Below are positions 1 through 5,440 of a stretch of 6,369 nt of DNA, piece by piece. Position 1 is the first letter of the stretch. Each line of letters starts with the position of its first letter. The notes beneath the pieces were generated by a model. That model saw nothing but the letters and a program-made list of their open reading frames with translations, was not told the origin of the DNA and searched no databases. Location of the stretch: the NCBI GenBank assembly GCA_023700845.1, contig JAMPYD010000119.1:1-6369 (forward strand), in the 5' to 3' direction. The translations under genes and the position numbers were made by a program. The DNA comes from Elusimicrobiota bacterium. GTDB taxonomy: Bacteria > Elusimicrobiota > Elusimicrobia > UBA1565 > UBA9628.

Positions 1-157
1 CCGCGAGCTCGGCGTGGATCGCCTTGAGCCGCAACGGCAGGGCGTCGCCGGGCATAGTCCGGATCACGCCCGAGGCGACGAGGCGGGGGGAGGAAGGCGC
101 GCCGTCCAGGACGGCCCAGCCGGTCTCGTGCAGCCCGGGGTCGATGCCGAGAATCAT
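1..157 (-). CDS. ruvC: Holliday junction endodeoxyribonuclease RuvC, N-terminal fragment (cut by window edge)
   Basis: The first 52 residues of RuvC are visible; the rest lies beyond the left edge. RuvC is the dimeric nuclease that cleaves Holliday junctions made by recombination and branch-migrated by RuvAB. The fragment opens with MILGIDPGLHETGWAVL, the family's first beta strand with the GIDPG motif. D6 corresponds to the first of the four acidic metal-binding catalytic residues. The following segment, ASGVIRTMPGDALPLRLKAI, matches the usual second block, in which family members have G-x-I-R-T and then a run of helix residues before the junction-binding region. The ATG at 157 overlaps the yebC stop (TAATG). 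No Shine-Dalgarno sits at normal distance (a GGAG lies about 14 bases upstream), so translation is probably coupled to yebC. The family call is firm; nothing can be said about the later catalytic residues. Confidence 0.93.
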   Translation of the reverse strand, partial: MILGIDPGLHETGWAVLDGAPSSPRLVASGVIRTMPGDALPLRLKAIHAELA

Positions 158-909
158 TAAGCGGCCATCTTCTCCATCACGGCGTCGGAGATGTCGAAGT
201 TGGCGTACACGTTCTTGACGTCGTCGAGCGCCTCGAGCAGCTCGATGAGCTTGAGCACCTGCGGCGCGTGCTTCTCGTCGACGGCGACGACGTTGTCGGG
301 GATCATCGTGACCTCGGCGGTCGCGGGGACGATCTTCTGCGCGACGAGGCCGTCCTTGACCTTGACGAGGTCGTTGGGGGCGGTGTAGATCTCGAAGATG
401 TCGCCGTCCACCTTGAAGTCCTCGGCGCCCAGGTCGAGCGCTGCGCCCATCACGCCGTCCTCGGTGAGCGCGCCTTCCTGCTTGACCGTGATCAGGCCCT
501 TGGACTTGAACATCCAGGCGACCGCGTTCGGGGCGGCGAGGGCGCCGCCGTTCTTGGCGATGATGGTGTGGAGGTCGGTGCGCGTGCGGTTGCGGCTGTC
601 GGAGGTGCACTCGATGAGAAGCGCGACGCCGCCGGGGGCGTAGCCCTCGTACGTCAGCTCCTCGAAGGCGGCCCCTTCGAGCTCGCCGGTGCCGCGCATG
701 ATCGCCCGCTTGATCGTGTCGTTGGGCATCTGCACCGCGCGGGCGTCCTCGATCGTCTTGCGCAGGCGGGGGTTGGAGCCGGGGTCGCCGCCGCCGAGCT
801 TCGCCGCGATGGAGAGCTCGCGAGAGAGCTTCGTCCAGGCCTTGCCGCGCTTCGCGTCGGCCGCGCCCTTCTTGTGCTTGATGTTCGCCCAGTGTGAATG
901 CCCGCCCAT
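157..909 (-). CDS. yebC: YebC/PmpR/TACO1 family translation factor (or transcriptional regulator)
   Basis: A complete 250-residue protein, the usual family length. It begins with the near-invariant block MGGHSHWANIKHKKGAADAKRG, followed by KLSRELSIAAKLGGGDP and the P-N-D-T-I-K-R-A-I motif near residues 67-75. The central G-Y-A-P-G-G-V-A block and the R-N-R-T segment are also standard. The C-terminal part carries P-D-N and a final L-x-D-V-x-x-V-Y-x-N-F motif. Family members were long annotated as DNA-binding regulators (PmpR type). More recent work on bacterial YebC and mitochondrial TACO1 points to a ribosome-associated factor that relieves stalling at proline-rich stretches. The start at 909 is chosen because the conserved N-terminus begins there and a GGGAGGA Shine-Dalgarno lies six bases upstream; the in-frame TTG at 948 has neither. 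It is first in an operon with ruvC, a common arrangement. Cytoplasmic, with no unusual residues noticed. Confidence 0.96.
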   Translation of the reverse strand: MGGHSHWANIKHKKGAADAKRGKAWTKLSRELSIAAKLGGGDPGSNPRLRKTIEDARAVQMPNDTIKRAIMRGTGELEGAAFEELTYEGYAPGGVALLIECTSDSRNRTRTDLHTIIAKNGGALAAPNAVAWMFKSKGLITVKQEGALTEDGVMGAALDLGAEDFKVDGDIFEIYTAPNDLVKVKDGLVAQKIVPATAEVTMIPDNVVAVDEKHAPQVLKLIELLEALDDVKNVYANFDISDAVMEKMAA

Positions 910-915
910 GGTGAT

Positions 916-922
916 TCCTCCC
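916..922 (-). promoter_or_regulatory. Shine-Dalgarno site of yebC
   Basis: Read on the minus strand this is GGGAGGA, six bases before the ATG at 909. It decides the yebC start against the in-frame upstream TTG at 948. Confidence 0.85.
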
Positions 923-938
923 TGGAAAACCTGTCCAA

Positions 939-947
939 ATAATACCA
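939..947 (-). promoter_or_regulatory. Candidate extended -10 promoter of yebC-ruvC
   Basis: The minus strand reads TGGTATTAT: an extended -10 dinucleotide (TG, one base) directly before TATTAT, one base off the TATAAT consensus. It sits in the only AT-rich patch upstream of yebC. Transcription would start near 931-932 and give a leader of about 22 bases that contains the Shine-Dalgarno. No good -35 is found at 16-18 bases, which fits an extended -10 promoter. This is motif reading only; sigma factor preferences in this organism are unknown. Confidence 0.5.
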
Positions 948-981
948 AAACGCGGCGTTCGCCCGACGGGTGTCAGGCTCG

Positions 982-998
982 CAAATTCGTCAAATTCG
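982..998. repeat. Tandem CAAATTCG pair in the divergent spacer
   Basis: Two copies of CAAATTCG lie at 982-989 and 991-998, nine bases apart from start to start. They lie between the outward-facing yebC and transporter genes. A close tandem pair could be a regulator site, but it is short and may be chance. Confidence 0.3.
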
Positions 999-1002
999 CG
1001 CT

Positions 1003-1022
1003 GGGCCCTTGGGCCCTATAAA
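1003..1022 (+). promoter_or_regulatory. Candidate -10 (TATAAA) with adjacent GGGCCC palindromes, upstream of the ABC exporter gene
   Basis: TATAAA at 1017-1022 resembles a -10 box for the rightward gene and would place the transcription start near 1029. The expected -35 region holds no TTGACA-like hexamer. The bases just before the box are GGGCCC, TT, GGGCCC (1003-1016), two self-complementary hexamers two bases apart. They could be an operator or simply GC-rich spacer. A start here would give a leader of about 48 bases to the ATG at 1077, containing the hairpin at 1026-1041. Confidence 0.35.
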
Positions 1023-1025
1023 AGA

Positions 1026-1041
1026 GGGGTCCCCGGACCCC
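1026..1041 (+). repeat. Short GC-rich hairpin in the putative exporter leader
   Basis: GGGGTCC, two bases, GGACCCC: a perfect 7-base-pair inverted repeat with a very small loop. No T tract follows, so it is not a classical intrinsic terminator. It lies just downstream of TATAAA and upstream of the exporter start, so it may affect leader structure. The loop is too tight for all seven pairs to form in RNA; five or six would remain. Confidence 0.35.
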
Positions 1042-1063
1042 TGATGGCCCCCATGGCGGACGT

Positions 1064-1069
1064 CATACT
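1064..1069 (+). promoter_or_regulatory. Alternative -10-like hexamer for a leaderless exporter transcript
   Basis: CATACT ends seven bases before the ATG at 1077, so a promoter using it would start transcription at or next to that ATG. This fits the lack of a properly spaced Shine-Dalgarno: the only G-rich run (1072-1076) abuts the ATG directly. There is no convincing -35. Weak, but it competes with the TATAAA candidate. Confidence 0.25.
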
Positions 1070-1076
1070 CTGGGGG

Positions 1077-1154
1077 ATGAGCAAGCCGAGCCGCGCGATC
1101 GCGTCCGTCCTGGCCCTGACCATGGCCGCCCTCTCGGGCGGGCCCGTCTGGGCG
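1077..1154 (+). other. Predicted Sec signal peptide of the ABC exporter
   Basis: Residues 1-26 show a short basic n-region (K3, R6), a hydrophobic core (about A7-L19, including IASVLALTMAAL), a G-G-P turn and a V-W-A site with likely cleavage before Q27. A cleavable signal is unusual for an ABC exporter, whose N-terminus normally stays in the cytoplasm. It could instead be kept as an uncleaved signal anchor. Confidence 0.7.
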
Positions 1155-4100
1155 CAGACCGCGCGCGTGACCGTCGGGGCCCCGGCCGGGATGACGGGCG
1201 TGCCCGTCCTGCCGCAAAGCGGGATCGGCGCGCCGGCCTTCACGAACGCCCCGTCTTTGGCGCCCTCCCTCTCCGCCCTGACGCCCCTGCCGGCGCCGTC
1301 CGTCGCGCCGGCCGCGCCGGCGCCGTCCGCGGTCCCGGCCGCGGCGAAGCCGTCGGCGATCGCCCCGGCCTCCGCCGCCAAGCCGGCCATCGCCGCGCCG
1401 AAGTCCTCCTACGCGGCGCTGCGCGCGATGCGGCTTCCCGCCGCCTCCGAGGGGGGAGAGAAGAAAAGCTCGGAGCAATCCTCCGCCGAGGCGCGCAAGG
1501 CCTTCGACGGACAGGAGGTCGCCGCGGCGCTGGAGCCGGTCGAGGCCGCGCCCGGCCGAATCCGCAGCGCGCTCAAGAAGTCCGGCGCGGCGCTCAAGGG
1601 CTTCGGCGCGGACGTCAAGGGCATGGCGACGGGCGACAAGGAGCTCGAGCCCCTGCTCGGCGACGCGAAGCCCTCGATGCGCAAGGCGCAGGTCCTCCTC
1701 GTTTTCGACGCGGTGCTCTCGATCGGCATGGCCTTCATCATCGGGCCCCTGCTCGACACGGCGGCGATCGCGGCCAAGACCGGCCTCGCGGCGCACATGG
1801 TCCCGCTCGCGGCCCTCTCCGGCGCCCTGCTCCTGACCTCGCTCGCCTACGCCTGGGTCGAGCGCGGACACGCCGTTCAGTCCCGCCTCGCCGGCCTGCG
1901 CTCGACGCGCGAATACCGCGCCGCGCTGCAGCGCAGCCTGCTCAACCAGGAGATGGACTGCCACCTCGCGCAGGGCTCGGGCAAGCTCGCGGGGCGCCTG
2001 CTCAACGACCCGAACTATCTCTCGAACAAGAACGTGGACACGCGCCTGTCCCTGCTGCACTACGCCCTGCACTTCACCTTCGGCGTGGGCATGATGCTGT
2101 ACACGAGCCCCGCGCTGAGCGTCGCCGCCTTCGCGGTGATCCCCGCGCTCGGCTGGCTGTCGAGCCGCTTCGGCGACAAGATCGGCGAGGTCGGCAAGAA
2201 GGCCCTCGAGCAGAAGGCCGACATGCTCAAGCAGTCCCAGGAGAGCATCCAGCAGGCGGAGACGGTCAAGACCTTCGGCGCGCGGGCGCAGGAGCTCGAG
2301 CGCTACGGGAAGATGGCCGACGGCGCCGCGGACCTCGGGGTGCAGGAGGCGAAGCTGACCGCCAAGTACGGCCTGATCGCCGGAGGCCTCACCGAGTTCT
2401 TCACCAAGCACCTGATCTACATCCTCGGCGGCGTCGCCCTGGCCGCGGCCTGGGGGCTGACCTTCGGCCAGATCGCCCAGCTCGCGCTGTTCGCCGGCTT
2501 CGCCAAGTACGCCTTCACCGGCCTCACGAGCCTGTACCTGCGCTACAAGCGCAACGCGAAGGCGTCCGAGTCGGTGCGCGAGCTGCTGATGCGCCAGCCG
2601 GCGATCGTGGACGCGAAGGACGCCGTCGAGCTCCCGCACGGGCCCGGCGCAGTCTCCTTCCGCGGCGTCCGCTTCGCCTACCCCTCGCGCCAGGCCGAGC
2701 CGGTGCTCAACGGCGTCGACTTCGACATAAAGCCCGGCCAGACCGTGGCCTTCGTCGGAGAGACCGGCTCGGGCAAGAGCACGATCACGCGCCTGCTCCT
2801 GCGGATGTGGGACGCCAACGAGGGCTCGATCTCCGTCGACGGCAAGGACATCAAGGGCGTGACCCGCGAGAGCCTGCTGTCGCGCTTCGCCGTCGTTCCT
2901 CAAGAGACGCGCCTGTTCAACGGGACCTTGCGCGAGAACATGCTGTACGGCGCCGAGGACGCGTCGCCCGAGCGCCTCGAGGCCGCGATCCGCAAGGCGG
3001 GCGCCTCGTTCGCGCTCGACGCGGCGCGCTTCCCGCAGGGCCTGGACACGCCCGTCGCCGAGGGCGGAGGGCGCCTGTCCGGCGGCGAGCGCCAGCGCGT
3101 GGCGATCGTCCGCGCGCTCCTGCGCGACCCCTCGATCCTGATCCTCGACGAGGCCACCTCCGCGCTCGACAACAAGACCGAGCACGAGGTCCAGCAGGCC
3201 CTCGACTCGATGACCTCCGGCGAGGGCGGGCGCAAGCCCACGACCATCGTCATCGCCCATCGCCTCAGCACGATCCGGCGCGCCGACGCGATCAACGTCC
3301 TCGAGAAGGGGAGCATCGTCGAGAGCGGCTCGCACGACGAGCTCATCGCGCTCGGCGGACGCTACGCCCGCCTTTGGAAGGAGGGCGGGTACGACGCCCA
3401 GGCCTCCGAGACGAAGCTCGCCGAGGAAGCGCCGGCGGCCGAAGCGGCCAAGACCGAGGCCGTCGCGGCCTCCGCCGAGGATGCGGCGAGCGCGAAGAAG
3501 TCCCTTTGGTCCAAGATCCGCGCCGGCATGGCCGAGATCGGCGAGTACGTCCGCGGCGACGCCGAGGTCCGCCCCTTCCTGCCGCGCAAGGCCCTGGCCG
3601 GCCTGGCCGCGCTCCTGCTGACCGAGTACTCGCTGTGGATCGGCGGCTCGCACTACCTCGGCCGCTTCCTCGACGGCGCGGCCTCCGTCGTCGGCGCGGG
3701 CGGCATCGGGGCGGGGCTGTGGCCGCTCGCCGCGATCTCGGTCGGCGCGCTCGTGCTGGCCATCGGAGTCCAATACGTCTACGCCGTCAGGCAGGGCGTC
3801 CTGCGCGCCCGGGCGCTGGCCTCGGTGCGAAAGACCTTGATGGGCCGCCTGCACGGCAAGGGCATGGACTTCCACATGAAGAACGACTCGGCCGGCCTCG
3901 CCAGCCGCCTGAGCGAGGACGCCGACGCCTTGCTCAAGAAGAACCTCGACTCCCGAGTGCCGGTCGCGGCGAACATCGTCTCCCTGACGCTCGCCACCGG
4001 GCTCCTGCTGGCCGCGAACCCCGTCGCCGGCGCGGTCGTTTTCGTCATGCTTCCGATCCTCGGCGTGATCAACGGCTGGTTCGGGCAGAAGCGCGAGAAG

Positions 4101-5300
4101 CTGTACGCGACGTTCAGCCTGCGCCGGGCCGACCTCGGCCGCCAGGGCCAGGAACCGCTCGAGCTGATCCAGACGGTGAAGACCTTCGCCGGCGAGGCGA
4201 AGGAGAACGGGAAGTACCGCGCGAAGGCCCAGGCGCTCGTCGAGATCGGCGAGGAGGACGCCCGCGTCGGCGGCACCGCCCACATGCTCTCGAGCGCGCT
4301 GACCGACTTCTTCACCAAGCAGCTGATCTACATCGTCGGCGCGTGGGCCGTCGCCGCGTCGATGGGCCTGTCGATCGGCGCGATCGTCGTGATGACCTTC
4401 TACGCCGCCGCGATCAAGTCCGCCTTCGACGGCCTGTCCTCGCGCTGGCTCGAGTACAAGACCGCCCGCGGCGAGACCGGCGTGGTGCGCGAGTGGCTGG
4501 CGGAGAAGCCCTCGGCCGACGCCGGCGCGCCGCTGCCCGCGGGCAACGGCGCGATCTCATTCGAAGGCGTTTCGTTCCGCTACGCGGCCGACGGCCAGGG
4601 GGGCATCGACGGTCTATCCCTGACCATCAAGCCCGGCGAGACCGTCGCCTTCGTCGGCGAGTCGGGCTCGGGCAAGAGCACCTTGCTCAAGCTGCTGCAG
4701 AACCTGTGGACGCCGCAAAGCGGCCGCATCACGATCGACGGCGCCGACGTCTCGAAGGCGGGCGAGGGTCCGCTGTCGGAGGCCATCGCGAAGGTCCCGC
4801 AGGAGACGCGGCTGTTCGACGACACCTTGCGCTACAACCTGACCTACGGCAGCCCGAAGGCGACGGACGCGGAGCTCTCCGCCGCGATCTCCGCGGCCAA
4901 GGCCGATTTCGTCAACGACGCCGCCGCGTTCCCGGCCGGCCTCGGCACGCGCGTCGGCGAGGGGGGAGCCACGCTCTCCGGCGGCCAGCGCCAGCGCGTC
5001 GCCATCGTGCGCGCCCTGCTCAAGAAGCCCCGCGTCCTGCTCCTCGACGAGGCCACCTCGGCCCTCGACAAGAAGACCGAGCGCGAGATCCAGGAGACGC
5101 TCGACCATCTCGCCTCCGGCGCCTCCGGCGCCAAGCCCACGACGCTCGTCGTCGCGCACAACCTGACGACGATCTCCGGCGCCGACCGCATCGTCGTCCT
5201 CGCGGCGGGCAAGATCGTCGAGATCGGCTCCCACGCGGAGCTGCTCGCCAAGGGCGGCGTCTACGCCCGCCTCTGGCAGTCCCAGTCCGCCTCTCGTTGA
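1077..5300 (+). CDS. Fused full-length ABC exporter (TMD-NBD-TMD-NBD) with signal peptide and Pro/Ala-rich N-terminal extension
   Basis: About 1407 residues, roughly 200 longer than two standard half-exporters. It is an MsbA/multidrug-type (type IV fold) inner-membrane exporter expected to move a substrate outward on ATP hydrolysis. Substrate unknown.
Order: signal peptide (1-26); Pro/Ala/Ser-rich stretch (about 34-108); charged segment (126-200); TMD1 with about six helices (206-490); NBD1 (522-771); Ala/Glu-rich linker (772-815); TMD2 (837-1128); NBD2 (1156-1407).
NBD1: A-loop Y535, Walker A GETGSGKST 561-569, Q609, LSGGE 667-671, Walker B D691/E692, H728. NBD2: Y1169, GESGSGKST 1194-1202, Q1242, LSGGQ 1300-1304, D1324/E1325, H1361. 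Both ATP sites look catalytic, unlike many heterodimeric exporters with one degenerate site.
The halves match closely (LTEFFTKHLIYI and LTDFFTKQLIYI), so the gene probably arose by duplication and fusion. In-frame ATGs at 1044 and 1053 are possible starts, but 1077 gives a clean signal peptide. The gene stands alone, divergent from yebC. Confidence 0.93.
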   Translation: MSKPSRAIASVLALTMAALSGGPVWAQTARVTVGAPAGMTGVPVLPQSGIGAPAFTNAPSLAPSLSALTPLPAPSVAPAAPAPSAVPAAAKPSAIAPASAAKPAIAAPKSSYAALRAMRLPAASEGGEKKSSEQSSAEARKAFDGQEVAAALEPVEAAPGRIRSALKKSGAALKGFGADVKGMATGDKELEPLLGDAKPSMRKAQVLLVFDAVLSIGMAFIIGPLLDTAAIAAKTGLAAHMVPLAALSGALLLTSLAYAWVERGHAVQSRLAGLRSTREYRAALQRSLLNQEMDCHLAQGSGKLAGRLLNDPNYLSNKNVDTRLSLLHYALHFTFGVGMMLYTSPALSVAAFAVIPALGWLSSRFGDKIGEVGKKALEQKADMLKQSQESIQQAETVKTFGARAQELERYGKMADGAADLGVQEAKLTAKYGLIAGGLTEFFTKHLIYILGGVALAAAWGLTFGQIAQLALFAGFAKYAFTGLTSLYLRYKRNAKASESVRELLMRQPAIVDAKDAVELPHGPGAVSFRGVRFAYPSRQAEPVLNGVDFDIKPGQTVAFVGETGSGKSTITRLLLRMWDANEGSISVDGKDIKGVTRESLLSRFAVVPQETRLFNGTLRENMLYGAEDASPERLEAAIRKAGASFALDAARFPQGLDTPVAEGGGRLSGGERQRVAIVRALLRDPSILILDEATSALDNKTEHEVQQALDSMTSGEGGRKPTTIVIAHRLSTIRRADAINVLEKGSIVESGSHDELIALGGRYARLWKEGGYDAQASETKLAEEAPAAEAAKTEAVAASAEDAASAKKSLWSKIRAGMAEIGEYVRGDAEVRPFLPRKALAGLAALLLTEYSLWIGGSHYLGRFLDGAASVVGAGGIGAGLWPLAAISVGALVLAIGVQYVYAVRQGVLRARALASVRKTLMGRLHGKGMDFHMKNDSAGLASRLSEDADALLKKNLDSRVPVAANIVSLTLATGLLLAANPVAGAVVFVMLPILGVINGWFGQKREKLYATFSLRRADLGRQGQEPLELIQTVKTFAGEAKENGKYRAKAQALVEIGEEDARVGGTAHMLSSALTDFFTKQLIYIVGAWAVAASMGLSIGAIVVMTFYAAAIKSAFDGLSSRWLEYKTARGETGVVREWLAEKPSADAGAPLPAGNGAISFEGVSFRYAADGQGGIDGLSLTIKPGETVAFVGESGSGKSTLLKLLQNLWTPQSGRITIDGADVSKAGEGPLSEAIAKVPQETRLFDDTLRYNLTYGSPKATDAELSAAISAAKADFVNDAAAFPAGLGTRVGEGGATLSGGQRQRVAIVRALLKKPRVLLLDEATSALDKKTEREIQETLDHLASGASGAKPTTLVVAHNLTTISGADRIVVLAAGKIVEIGSHAELLAKGGVYARLWQSQSASR

Positions 5301-5310
5301 GAGGAACGGA

Positions 5311-5430
5311 TCAACCACAGAGACACGAAGAACACAGAGAACGGCAACGGATAAAGAGTTAACGGCATACGACCGTCGCCGTTAACTTTCTTTCCGTTGT
5401 TCTCCGTGTCCTCTGTGTCTTTGTGGTTAA
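5311..5430. repeat. 120-base imperfect inverted repeat, CACAGAGA type, possible MITE-like or REP-like element
   Basis: The left arm (5311-5351) and right arm (5393-5430) are reverse complements: 32 of 38 aligned positions match, all six differences are transitions, and the left arm has three extra bases (GGC). Inside lies a second perfect 10-base-pair stem (5357-5366 with 5378-5387) and an 11-base apical loop, so the whole unit can fold as one long hairpin. CACAGAGA occurs twice in the left arm (5316-5323, 5333-5340). The outer ends read near TTAACCACA and TGTGGTTAA. It fills the spacer between two convergent stop codons and contains no gene. I recall similar CACAGAGA-rich intergenic repeats in many environmental bacterial genomes, but cannot check that here. 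No transposase is present. Confidence 0.85.
5357..5392. terminator. Candidate bidirectional intrinsic terminator between convergent genes
   Basis: AGTTAACGGC and GCCGTTAACT form a perfect 10-base-pair stem around an 11-base loop. On the plus strand the stem runs into TTCTTTCC, giving a T-rich tail for the exporter transcript. On the minus strand it is followed by CTCTTTATCC, a weaker T-rich tail for the cytochrome biogenesis transcript. The stem is the tip of the larger inverted repeat, so termination may be a by-product of that element. Confidence 0.5.
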
Positions 5431-5440
5431 ACCCCGTTGT

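Noticed and set aside
268..897. A plus-strand open frame opposite yebC
   Set aside because: yebC on the minus strand is a complete, strongly conserved family member; the opposite frame is an acidic, valine/alanine-rich shadow without a ribosome site.
910..948. Upstream extension of yebC to an in-frame TTG
   Set aside because: The conserved family N-terminus begins at the ATG at 909, and the Shine-Dalgarno lies inside the proposed extension.
1026..1041. Intrinsic terminator in the divergent spacer
   Set aside because: The hairpin lacks a T tract on either strand and does not follow a gene end; both flanking genes point away from it.
990..4283. A minus-strand open frame of over 1000 codons opposite the exporter gene
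   Set aside because: It is an antisense shadow made by high third-position GC. The product is an R/G/A/D/L-rich low-complexity chain with no family motif, whereas the plus frame shows complete ABC motifs.
4614..5318. A minus-strand open frame opposite the second nucleotide-binding domain
   Set aside because: Shadow frame over a domain with all ABC motifs on the plus strand. Its G/A/R/L-rich product has no recognisable motif.
2807..5362. A long plus-strand open frame overlapping the second half of the exporter gene
   Set aside because: It is a frame-shifted shadow made almost only of R, G, A and P residues with no domain signature.
5311..5430. A CRISPR array or tandem repeat reading of the CACAGAGA region
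   Set aside because: There are only two short direct copies per arm and no regular repeat-spacer period. The dominant structure is an inverted repeat.
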